Translations under genes and position numbers: made by a program
Part shown: positions 55,420 through 64,000 of the stretch, in pieces
Numbering within the stretch: the first letter of the stretch is position 1
Layout of the letters: each line of letters starts with the position of its first letter
The notes under the pieces: generated by a model
What the model was told of the DNA's origin: nothing
What the model saw: the letters and a program-made list of their open reading frames with translations, nothing else
Database searches by the model: none
Assembly (NCBI GenBank): GCA_029237695.1
Contig: CM055280.1
Coordinates: 30,609,102-30,673,101 of the forward strand
Direction of reading: 5' to 3'
Source: Conchocele bisecta
Lineage: Eukaryota; Mollusca; Bivalvia; Lucinida; Thyasiridae
DNA length: 64,000 bases

Positions 55420-56644
55420 TGAAATTGACCAGTTATACAGTACGGTAGTAACATCTATACGTTCAGCGACAAATACTTGTATCCCAACGTCTAAATTTAA
55501 GCCATTCATAAAACCATATTGGAAGAGTGAATTTACCAACTTGCACAAGGACATGGAACAAAAACGGCATACTTGGATAAGTGAATGTCGGCCTCGAGGC
55601 AACGTCTTCGCGAGTTATCGGAATTATAAGACTGCTAAATGTACATTTAGGCGTGTTCATAGAGTTACCGTGGAGGCATATATTAATGAAATGGAACGTG
55701 AAATTGACAGTAATGCGTTTTTGAAGCTTATAAATTACCGAAGAAAAAAGCGTAAACATAACACAACTTTTGAAATGAAGTTCCATGACTCAGTCTGCAA
55801 TAATCCGGTGGATAATAATCGAGGTTGGATGTCTTACTTTACCGACCTGTATTCGCCAACACAGAACGACAGCTTTAACAGTGACTACTTAGCCAGGTGT
55901 GATCAAAAGTTGTCGAACGTTAAATCTCGGGTTCCTGACAGTGTAAATGTGAACCGTGTGCCCATAGATCAAACTCTAGTTGAGAACATGCTGAAAACGT
56001 GCAAAAAGGGAAAGGCTTGTGTAAATGACGACATACATTATGAAAACATTACATATGGAGGACCGTTTCTAGTTGCAGTCATTACAAAACTCTTTCAAAA
56101 CATGTACACATATACACATACACCAACGGAACTCAAAAGAGGAATTATTTCGACACTTTATAAAGGTGGTAATAAAAACAGAAGTGATCCAAATAGCTAT
56201 CGTGCAATATCTCTGTGTTCTATAATTTTAAAACTTTATGAAAAATGTATATTAAACATTATCGATAGAGACGATGCCATTAATGTGAATGGTCTACAAG
56301 GAGGACATTAACAAAACATCAGTTGTAGCATGACATCATTCCTGCTACGGGAGAATGTTTATTTCGCCAAAGAAAACCACTCTAAATTATACACATGCTT
56401 CTTCGATGTTCGACAAGCATTCGACCGTGTATCTCACAGTATATTGATGTTGAAATTGTTAAGAACTGGAATTAACTTTAGATTATTCAAAATAATATTG
56501 AGCATGTTTGAAAACGTTTATAGTTGCGTAATGTCCCAAGGACATAAATCTGATTGGTTCCCCATAAGGCAAGGTACCTGACAGGGGCAAGTAATCAGCC
56601 CGAAACTATATTTACTCTTTATCAACGACATTATAATCATCTGA
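55400..56644 (+). pseudogene. LINE ORF2: reverse transcriptase, fingers to motif B
   Basis: One frame covers the linker, GKACVNDDIHYE, RGIISTLYKGG and DPNSYRAISLCSIILKLYEK (RT motifs 1-2), an in-frame TAA at 56309, FFDVRQAFDRVSH (motif A, about 56400), TGA at 56579 in place of an arginine codon, QGQVISPKLYLLFIND (motif B), and a final TGA at 56642. The TGA inside RQG is the expected CGA to TGA decay. RT would copy the LINE RNA at the nick. The order and spacing of motifs are normal for non-LTR RT. Confidence 0.75.
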
Positions 56645-56649
56645 ACAAA

Positions 56650-57785
56650 GTATAAGAATTCAAGCTATCAGCTATGGGTGCCCAACTTCCGCCGATGATA
56701 TGGTAGTGGTGTCACTTGTTAAAAATGAACTAGATACACTCATGGATATATGTTACCAAAATTCAATCAATGACCAGTACCTGTATAACTCCGGAAAGTG
56801 CAAAGTCTTGGTATTCAATGAGAACAATATATACTCAAGTACTACGTCGCGTACCTGGCGTCTTGGCTTCCACGTTGTGGAAGAAACGGTCCAATATGTA
56901 CATCTCGGCGTAATATGCGACAAGAATATGAACATTAAAGACAACATCCACGAGGCGTGTTCTAAACTCAGGAAAACATATTTCAGCCTTGCAGACTGTG
57001 GTGCGCACAAACATGGACTACATCCAATTACAATCAAACATTTATATGAAACAATAATGTTACCGAGAGCACTATTCGGCTGTGAGTTATGGTGCAATTT
57101 AACAGACACATATATCAAATCTCTGGAACGGGTACATCGCTAGTGTGTTAAATACATGCAGTTGATGGGCCGGTACACAAGAACAGACGTGGCATTGAGC
57201 TGTATTGGATTACTACCTATAGAACTTGAAATTGAAAAACGAAAGTTATTACTGTTCGGGCAATTGTGCAACTTAAACAATTCTAAAAAGGTCAAACTGA
57301 TGTTTGTTAACCCTCTCATTACATTTCTCAGTGAACCCAGTAAGACTCTCGGATTTATGCCGGATATTTACCGTATATTCGGTAAATACAACTTGACGCC
57401 CGTTCTGCATGAATATGTTAGCGCGGCAGTGTTTCCACCAATTGATTCTTGGAAACGTATTATTAAGACTACAATTCAACAGAAGGCTAATTATGATTTG
57501 CGGCAACGCCTACAGGACGACGAAAACTTGACTGGATTTGTAAGGACACACAATCAATACATTCCCTGCGGCATTTGGAGATTCAGTCAACTGTATCGTG
57601 ATTATCTACCGTACTGTAAAACTAGTGCAATTATCATTGGTAAATTGTTTTCGACAAAATACGCCACGCACTGTCCAAGATGCAAACTGTGCACTGAGTC
57701 CATCGCGCTGAGCATCTTGTCGTATTTTGCAGCGAAAATAGTACTATTCGGCATCATATGTGGTGTGGTCTGCATACAATATTAA
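56650..57785 (+). pseudogene. LINE ORF2: RT motif C and C-terminal region
   Basis: In a new frame, CPTSADDMVVVS is the RT catalytic motif C (YADD in active elements, SADD here), followed by GKCKVLVFN, VQYVHLGV, PRALFGCELW and LERVHR, standard post-RT motifs. An in-frame TAG at 57141 interrupts; the frame then continues to 57785 with a segment containing CPRC near the end, where many LINEs carry a Cys/His motif. A shift near 57765-57785 moves to the last piece. Confidence 0.7.
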
Positions 57786-57964
57786 GTGATACACACTTTG
57801 ACGAGTTATGCGAGTTAAACGCTCATAATCAGGTGGTGGACATGGTTTCCGGTTTTCCGGTATTTGAGCTCAGCGATGATCAGAGAGTAAAGTGTTATAA
57901 GGTAGCTTTACGGTCCATGCATTATATGGCAGCACCCTTGAGCTATTATCTTACATGCAATTAA
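57758..57964 (+). pseudogene. LINE ORF2: C-terminal end
   Basis: After the shift the frame continues with HFDELCELN and YLTCN before TAA at 57962-57964. The position, 10-400 bases before the tail, and the match of the reading to a coding-like composition support this as the ORF2 end. There is no domain of its own. Confidence 0.5.
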
Positions 57965-58378
57965 GTAGCATGAAGACCAAGAAACAGTGCTAGTGACTGT
58001 GCAGTACCGAGTAAAGAGATGCCTTCATCGTGCCTGACGTGGGTGGCCTTAGACAACTGATACATGTGCCCAGACTGCTCACATGTACATGTAACTGCTG
58101 ACACACGTTCGCATCACATTAAAATAATAATCTCCATGGGAGCCGACGTTGGTGTGTAATGGGAACATGGTTCAACGGTGGGTAAGGCGGTGGCCGTAGG
58201 CGACACGCGCTTGGCATAATGAACTTCTTTTTGTATATACTGTACATACTTATTATTATTATGTCATTTGCCCACATGACTGTATAGTATCACATACTTA
58301 TGTCTGTTATATTTAAATGTACATGTCTTACTCTCCTATGGGAGGAAATAAAGAATTACTACCACTACTACTATTATG
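57965..58378 (+). other. LINE 3' UTR and ACT-repeat tail
   Basis: Non-coding, with AATAAAG at about 58347 and a run of ACTACTACT from 58360. A simple-repeat tail rather than poly(A) is usual in CR1/L2-like elements. Confidence 0.6.
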
Positions 58379-58394
58379 ACCCACGTTTCGCTTA

Positions 58395-58628
58395 TATGTG
58401 ACTGTGACTGGAGAAATGGGTTTTGTGACCAGTGTAGATCCAGACCAGCCCGTGCTTCCGCACGGTCTGATCAGGATCTGCACGGTCAGCTATTCCACCA
58501 AATGAAGCACTCGTCACGCTTCTACCAAGCAATATGGATCGTCACCAGGCAACACGGGTGTGCTATTTGATCAGGAGCGACACTAGCAACAAATCCCATA
58601 AACCCCATGTATCCAGGCACAGCCACAT
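58395..58628 (+). mobile_element. TIR repeat, GACTGGAGA family (copy 5)
   Basis: Begins ATGTGACTGTGACTGGAGAA and ends ATGTATCCAGGCACAGCCAC. Interior GTGTAGATCCAGACCAGCCC and GGTCTGATCAGGATCTGCAC as in copy 2. It starts about 17 bases after the LINE tail. Confidence 0.8.
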
Positions 58629-58724
58629 ACTGGTAATAGTATCACATTTGCGCTACGTTTGCCACAACACCAGTTGTATCTTCACTGCGCATGCTCAGTG
58701 ATACAAAAAGGTTGAGTTTCATTT

Positions 58725-59210
58725 TTAAAGGTACATGCCAACTCAGTAGGCACAAAATGTACTTTATTAGAATTATATAAAGTGTACATGTATAATTGTG
58801 TCACTATTCAACCAGTTCTAAAAATTACGAGTGCCCGCGATACACCATTACACCACGTATTGATTGGTATTATTATACAATTTATATCGGACGTAAATTT
58901 CCATACTGATTCAGAGGTGATAACCGTGTTTCCTTAAAATGTTAACGGACATTACTATTTGTTATCTGTATTTTTTGATGTGCAATGATCATACTTTATA
59001 ATCTGTCGAAAATATTATTTTTTCAGGCGCATTTGCCCACCGCGAGTCACTATCAGTAAAATAAATATTACTAAATGATTATATCTGTATCGAGGGCACT
59101 CGTCATGTTTAGAACTGGTGAAATAGTGACACACCTATACACGTATTTAATTCCTATAACTAGCAGTTTGTGCCTACTGAGTGGGTACATGTACATGTAT
59201 GTACCTTTAA
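58725..59210 (+). mobile_element. TTAA-flanked MITE (copy 4)
   Basis: Element 58729-59206 with TTAA on both sides; left end AGGTACATGCCAACTCAGTA, right end with an expanded GTACATGTACATGTATGTAC. Same orientation as copy 1. Confidence 0.85.
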
Positions 59211-60020
59211 AGCTGTTACGAAGTGTTTGTGTAACCGACTGTAAATATCACAAAATCGCCAGAGGTCGCCGACACAGGCATCGGCGTCTTTTCCCAAGTC
59301 AGCACTTGTTGCCGATTTATCGACACTGCGCATGTTCAGTACATGCGCATGCTCAGTACACACATGGTGAAACGTTTCCTATATCAATAGCTTATCAGTC
59401 AACGTGTATTCAATCCATGTTACCATATACAGCAGGATTCCACATAAGGAATTAGTAATTGAGTATTGTCACTCAAACATTTCTGAAGCAATTGGGTATT
59501 TCAACATTTTAATTGGGTAAAATAAAATTACACTACTCTTTACACATCAACAGACAGCAATTATTGAATAGTTTGCGTCTAAATGAAAACATGTCTTGGC
59601 ATTTCAATATAATTAAACACCAAGATGTGTTTTCATGGAAAAATATGAAAATATGCTATATTTGTGGTCTGTTTATTGTTTTCGGTACAATGTAGCATGA
59701 TAAAGATACCACAGATTTTTCATTGCTTTTTGATACTCACTAATTCTGATTTCAATTGGGTTTTTGGCAATTTTAATTGGGTATTTAAGCAAATACGCAG
59801 CTTATCTGGAGCTCGGTAAGTAAAGGATAGCTTCATTCACGTGTATCCATATATATATATACAGGTGCATTCATAATAAGTGGTACCAGTCTAAACCGAA
59901 CAACCTTGTGACATCGATGCGTTAATTTATGACCGATTTCACTGTCAAATATCGCTATTGTTTATCAGTGTTTATGATTGCAATGCACACAGACATGTGT
60001 TTCCGTGTTCTTACATCGGA
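59211..60020. other. Non-coding stretch with AATTGGGTA motifs
   Basis: No gene. AATTGGGTA(T/A) occurs four times (about 59491, 59511, 59754, 59777 with slight variants), and a TATATATATACA run lies near 59850. Confidence 0.4.
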
Positions 60021-60067
60021 CTTACAGGTATCACTGTGCTAAATATAGTACACATCGGCCAGGGGGT

Positions 60068-60571
60068 ATGCTTTAGTAGTCCGGTATAAAAAAATAGTGC
60101 AGACGTTTTGAGGCCACAGACCCAGTTTGCTTGTAAATCCTGATCCATTACAGCCCAATTTTACTTGAGAAACATGTTGGGGTGTTTTTAACACCAGTTT
60201 CCAGCATATTTCTAGCATTTAAAAGAAATTACTGAGCCTGCTTGTCACGTGATGTGAACACTACGTCACATGACACTTTGATGATAAACAATATGGCGGA
60301 CAGGACAATGTTGAAATTTTCTTTCTTAGGAGTAAGTGAACATATTGTTTAATTAGTGAAAATCCGGTGCATACAGGTTGCAGGTTATGAACAGGTAGGT
60401 TCCACAGCATCCATACGAATAGTGAAAGTGTGAGAGAATGGCTATATTTGGAGGAATCGGTTAACTTGTATAGCAAAACTAATTGGTGGTTGCTAGCCTA
60501 TAAGCATTTCCGGGTCATTCAATGGATGTCGTCTTGCTTTTCTTTGAAAACAATTCTAAACGGTTTTAATC
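60068..60571 (+). promoter_or_regulatory. Possible promoter region of the endonuclease gene
   Basis: The 394-bp spacer present only in the left repeat copy holds CACGTGATGTGAAC and TACGTCACATGAC (E-box-like and CRE-like sites, about 60246-60273) followed by AATATGGCGGAC. It ends about 110 bases before the ATG at 60572. Promoter function is inferred from position and motifs only. Confidence 0.25.
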
Positions 60572-60958
60572 ATGGCTACAGAAAGTTTTATTAAGAGAAC
60601 AAAGGACAGAATTGTTGGAAAATCAGTTTTATTTAATGAAAATGGTTGCATCAAGTGGGTCGGGATAACCACAGGTGTACGCGTCAAATATGGAAAGATT
60701 AAAGTTAAATTTCCAAATGATGCAAGAACAAAATACTATTATACACATAGAGTAGCATTCATGTTACACCATAATGTGTTTGAAATACCCAGGCACCTTG
60801 AAATATCACATTTATGTGGTTGTTCCCTGTGTGTTAACCCGGCCCACCTGAGTGCTGAGTCAACAATTATAAATAATTCTCGAAAGAATTGCCATAGCGA
60901 AAAGCGCTGTCTGAGCCATGCACTCGACGGCGTCACATATCCACCCTGTATCTGCTAA
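60572..60958 (+). CDS. I-PpoI-like His-Me finger homing endonuclease
   Basis: A complete, uninterrupted 128-residue frame. It carries the zinc-binding loop of His-Me homing endonucleases: C26, then H80, C82, C87 and H92 in ISHLCGCSLCVNPAHL, N101, and C107, C113, H116 and C126. Offsets from H80 (+2, +7, +12, +21, +27) equal those I recall for I-PpoI from its catalytic H98 (C100, C105, H110, N119, C125), so both zinc sites and the His/Asn catalytic pair are kept. The enzyme would make a sequence-specific double-strand cut in DNA. It lies 350 bases from a convergent Mutator-like gene and is not in rDNA, the classic I-PpoI site. Among otherwise decayed elements its intactness is notable. The target is unknown; a domesticated nuclease is possible. 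Confidence 0.8.
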   Translation: MATESFIKRTKDRIVGKSVLFNENGCIKWVGITTGVRVKYGKIKVKFPNDARTKYYYTHRVAFMLHHNVFEIPRHLEISHLCGCSLCVNPAHLSAESTIINNSRKNCHSEKRCLSHALDGVTYPPCIC

Positions 60959-61307
60959 TAGTTCCTGTTTTATTAATTACGGTAAATTAACTGTATACCT
61001 ATCTACATTATGTACATGTCTACATACTAATTACACAGATTTGAGATGCATCAGGGAGCCAGATGAGCCTGTTACTGACTAGTTCAGCCATATTAAAGTG
61101 GCGCGTCGCTTTAATTGGCACTGTGTATTTGATTACTAACCGGTATCAAGTGTATAGCTCCCCAACAGGTAGCAACGTTTTTCTAAACATTATTTATTGA
61201 CTCGGTTGATACTTGCAAACATTATGACCAAATGTGGCTGCGCGATCAGGGTCTACGCCAGTACTTCTTGGCTACATTTTTCCAGAAAAAAAATCAAAAT
61301 TTTAAAT

Positions 61308-62640
61308 TTAGCAGAAATTATACTGTGAACATTGCTTGCCACAGTAACCTTTGAAACACATGACTGTTGTGCAAATTATTCCTGGCATTATGCTCTTTAT
61401 TTGTTCTAAGTTACCATTATGTTTGGCATGTGCTTGCCTCAACTCTGCAATGCACCTGGATCTTACAGAGAGAGCAAATCGGTTTCTCAAGTTTGTTTTC
61501 TTGACCCCACGAAACATGTTCGAGTTAAATGGCGCCTTGTTTATTTCTCGTTTCAGGGACTTACTCAGATGGCGGATATATTTTAGATGCGTTACCGTTA
61601 CCCCTGGTTGAGCGGCATCTACACCTTTGTGTGATTTACTATCACCGTCCCCCGTGTAATGACTAACATGTAAGTCACTATTTATCTGCTTCGTAACTAT
61701 TTCATTCCATTTCGCTTCATTACCTATCGACTCATTTTCGGGGAGGTTGGCAGTGCAGTGACCATGATGGTTTGGGAAGCTGATATCTCCACCCTGATTT
61801 CTTAGCTTACTACCTATTATGCACAGCTTACTGCCAACAAATGCCCCAATGATTAATTTATCTTTGGTATTATTCTCGCACATAGTGGTTGTCACGATTG
61901 TACCCGCTTGAAATGGTGTACTGTCGCTATTGAATATTGGGTTATTGTAGCAAGAGTCACCTTCAACTCGAACCTTGCTACGTTTATTGCCACAGAGTTC
62001 ATTCTCTCTGGCCACAGTTTGTCTGATTTCATGCATACTTTTAGTGTTTAAGCCAACCATAGACTCTGCTATCCTATTTGACTGCTTTTGCATAGAGTTA
62101 TACGTCGGCGGAATTATGTTTGTGTTTACCAACAGCCGACAAGCACCATAATTACTGATTGGTGTGCTCATAAAGCCCAGCTGCAAACCCACATTAGCTT
62201 TCCCTGATTTCCTACCCTTTCGACTTGACGGAACCTCTTCATATAGTTTATAATATTTACTTTTATATCTACATCGGGTGCATTTTAGCCGCTCAGCCCA
62301 ACAAATGCCCCATTTTCTTGATTCGGCCGCATCAAATACCATTTCGCCACTACAGTGCGTATTAAAGGCGCGATGACTGTTTATTTCAGTATTAAACATC
62401 TTCTGGACCTCATACGGTCGATATAATTTGTTTATCAATAGATCGGGGTGTACGGATGCATTTTGCGGTACGGCGCATTCGTCAATGAGTTTCGGACGCC
62501 TCGACAGAGAGCGCAGAACAGTTACATCATTGTCCGTACCATCAACATCTTTACAGGTAAACGTTTTATTTTCATTTACATTAACCCGGGATTCAAATGA
62601 GTCTTTGGTTAGCCTGATGTACCTATGATTTGTTCCATTT
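61308..62640 (-). CDS. Mutator-like transposase-domain protein
   Basis: The minus-strand frame is open from about 62663 to the stop near 61308. Recognisable coding starts upstream of 62438 (YIRLTKDSF, about 62630), so the protein is at least about 440 residues. Features: RWGICW-like W, CTRC zinc pair with KLYEEVPSSRKGRK, LQLGFMSTPISNYGA, a DSCYNNP segment, IIGAFVGSKLC and HYTGDGDSKSHKG with an acidic D.D motif, ending in a Cys-rich CFKGYCGKQCS. These match the Mutator-like transposase domain of many invertebrate proteins, which resembles the N-terminal half of Mutator-type transposases. A short frame with MPANKHRRRGKKCG at about 62740-62690 may be the N-terminal exon. Activity is unproven; it may be domesticated or a transposase remnant. 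Confidence 0.7.
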
Positions 62641-62679
62641 GGTGAGTGAGAAGAGAAAGTTTTTTACCTTTATTTTCAT

Positions 62680-62745
62680 TTACCCGCCCCGTTTGAAATC
62701 CGCATTTTTTACCCCGCCTCCTATGCTTATTGGCCGGCATGTTTT
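62680..62745 (-). CDS. Possible N-terminal exon of the Mutator-like gene
   Basis: Minus-strand MPANKHRRRGKKCGFQTG precedes the main frame by about 40 bases and is basic in the way such proteins often begin. It is in another phase; a GT...AG intron or a one- to two-base shift near 62640-62670 would be needed. No clean junction was resolved. Confidence 0.3.
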   Translation of the reverse strand, partial: KTCRPISIGGGVKNADFKRGG

Positions 62746-62752
62746 CATTAGG

Positions 62753-63384
62753 TTAACCAAGTTCACTCTGAGCAGTGCATATCGGTAGAGAAATATATAT
62801 GGGATAGCATTGCTCATTTAACAGGCAGTGTCTATACCCTAAGGAAACAAGTGTCAACACGGGCACACGTGATTCAATTTCCTGTGACATTTTAACACTT
62901 CTATGTCTGAATTCGCTGGCAGCACTCATACACTGGGCTGGTTTCAATTTAATTTGACACGTATCATTCTTGCATGTCACTAAGTTATGCGGACAAATGT
63001 TTCTATGCAAATTAAAACATGTAGATTGACTAAATACTTCGAAAGTCACTTTTTCGTCTGTTTTTATGATAAAAAAATGACAAAAATACTCCGAAATCAC
63101 CCGACTTTCGATAAATTTATTCGTTTTAACCCATAATTGTGGAACAGCCAATATTTTTGACAAGCACCATCTATTTTATAATAATTTTTTACAAGTGCAT
63201 CAACAATATAGACTTTTCCTAAGAAATATATGAGAAAATAACACTCTGGAAAATTCTGGTGAAACTGAAGTTTCCGCAGCTGGACAGCCATAATTATGCG
63301 ACCATTCTTAAATTGCCACTGTTGAAAAGTTAGTCTTCTAAATAATGTCAAATTACATTTGCTGTCACGAAATAGGTCAGACAA
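62753..63384 (-). other. Two overlapping minus-strand frames, unrecognised
   Basis: Frames at 63097-63384 (95 codons, starts MSDLFRDSK) and 62753-63163 (136 codons, cysteine-bearing NICPHNLVTCKNDTC) overlap in different registers upstream of the Mutator-like gene. Neither has a known motif. One may be an accessory gene of the cassette or a shifted exon, but chance is likely in this AT-rich DNA. Confidence 0.2.
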
Positions 63385-63517
63385 GACAATGGTAGGCAGT
63401 TTATTGAGATATTATAGCAAAAAAATGCGCTTATAGGTATCACTGTGCTAAATATAGTACACATCGGCCAGGGGGTTGTAAGTTGTATAGTAAAACTAAT
63501 TGGTGGTTGCTAGCCTA

Positions 63518-63578
63518 CAGTGAAATATATCTAAACCGGAGTCCCTCCCAGGGTGTCCCGTTTGGAGATGTTCCACTG
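63518..63578. mobile_element. 61-bp TA-flanked MITE at the edge of the right direct repeat
   Basis: CAGTGAAATATATCTAAACC at the left and TGGAGATGTTCCACTG at the right, TA on both sides. It has inserted directly at the end of block B of the cassette repeat (CTAGCCTA), so the repeat is older than the MITE. Confidence 0.85.
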
Positions 63579-63740
63579 TAATGCATACCTATATACTAAA
63601 GTACATGTCGCAATGTCCGAATAATCAGTGCATGTTACAAGTTAGATAACCGCACATCATAGCAGGACAAAGAACAGACAGAGTAATCTACCTTTGGAAT
63701 TGGTAATTTAAATAGAGGATCTTACTTGAGTGATCATATA

Positions 63741-63836
63741 ATGGGATATTTAGTAAACATGTTTACTGATTTCATAAGAAACGAGGCTATGCCGAGTTTC
63801 TTATGAAATCAGTCAACGAGTTTACTAAATACCATA
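63741..63836. repeat. ~95-bp palindrome
   Basis: TATTTAGTAAAC...TTTCATAAGAAAC is repeated in inverse as GTTTCTTATGAAATC...GTTTACTAAATA around a GAGGCTATGCCGA centre. The arms are about 40 bp with a few mismatches. No coding sequence; a hairpin-type MITE is likely. Confidence 0.85.
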
Positions 63837-64000
63837 TTAACTCATCACATTTCCAACAGGATTGATGAATAAACTAAGTGCCAATGACGTCATTGTGAAA
63901 TTCTAGCAACTTGCTAAAATGTCAACGCATATCTGCAATTTCATTTGAAACGAAAATATTTTCATTTGATTCTTTTTCTTAAATAATGAATGGTGTTTAA

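Larger units (their letters stand above)
52900..58378 (+). mobile_element. Non-LTR retrotransposon (LINE), near full length, inactive
   Basis: Order: PHD-like remnant, coiled coil, repeat-containing linker, RRM-like domain (ORF1); APE endonuclease, RT, C-terminal region (ORF2); 3' UTR ending in ACTACTACT repeats at 58360-58378. The plan and simple-repeat tail suggest a CR1/L2-like lineage (inference). ORF2 is broken into at least six pieces, with stops and shifts throughout. The 5' edge is unclear because the reading frame runs out of the neighbouring LTR. Confidence 0.75.
60021..63517. mobile_element. Candidate cassette: homing endonuclease and Mutator-like gene between split direct repeats
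   Basis: Left copy: block A 60021-60067 and block B 60462-60500, separated by 394 bp. Right copy: A at 63430-63476 and B at 63479-63517, joined by two bases. Between them lie an intact His-Me endonuclease gene (plus) and a Mutator-like gene (minus), convergent. Known elements with split direct repeats are DIRS/PAT-like, but no tyrosine recombinase is present. That the repeats are functional ends is inference. Confidence 0.4.

Overview
The window looks like repeat-rich nuclear DNA of a bivalve mollusc, possibly a heterodont clam or mussel. The grounds are AT-rich non-coding DNA, eukaryotic splice and TATA signals, several MITE families, tandem repeats carrying GCCGCCAT(C/T)TTG motifs, a 1.5 kb repeat opening with TTTTAGCTCACCTGAG, and CATGTA-rich stretches of a kind I associate with bivalve genomes. 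The species call is inference. Nearly all recognisable coding sequence belongs to mobile or virus-like elements; only a few weak traces of ordinary host genes are visible.

Layout. (1) 1-4405: the end of a virus-like, possibly Polinton/Maverick-type, element. It holds the 3' end of one gene, a fibre-like protein of repeated coiled-coil units with a beta-rich tip, a frameshifted small membrane protein, two small opposite-strand genes (one with paired CxxC motifs) and a 108-bp palindrome. (2) 4.4-33 kb: MITEs and tandem repeats. These include a TA-flanked CAGTGGAACC family, a TTAA-flanked family (four full copies), a third TIR family (five copies), an 11-copy 168-bp satellite, facing arrays of TTCCCACGA motifs, a 1.5 kb dispersed repeat and a Tc1-like transposase fragment. 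A well-formed signal-peptide first exon with TATA box and splice donor sits at 10.1-10.27 kb on the minus strand. (3) 33.7-34.8 kb: a decayed gag. (4) 36-41.7 kb: a 210-bp dispersed repeat and arrays of GCCGCCAT units in both orientations. (5) 42.15-53.06 kb: a nearly complete but dead Ty3/gypsy-type LTR retrotransposon (LTR, tRNA-Lys-like primer site, 3 kb leader with minisatellite, gag, protease, RT, RNase H, integrase, polypurine tract, LTR). (6) ~52.9-58.38 kb: a nearly full-length dead LINE (ORF1 with PHD-like remnant and RRM-like domain; ORF2 with APE endonuclease and RT; ACT-repeat tail), abutting or overlapping the 3' LTR. (7) 58.4-59.2 kb: two MITEs. (8) 60.02-63.52 kb: an intact I-PpoI-like His-Me homing endonuclease gene convergent with a Mutator-like transposase-domain gene, bracketed by a split direct repeat. 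(9) 63.74-63.84 kb: a long palindrome.

The two modules most likely to reward work are the endonuclease/transposase cassette at 60-63.5 kb, where the endonuclease ORF is intact amid decayed elements, and the virus-like module at 1-4.4 kb. The LTR/LINE junction, where LTR sequence reads into LINE ORF1, is also unusual. No rRNA, complete tRNA, CRISPR array or bacterial gene was found.
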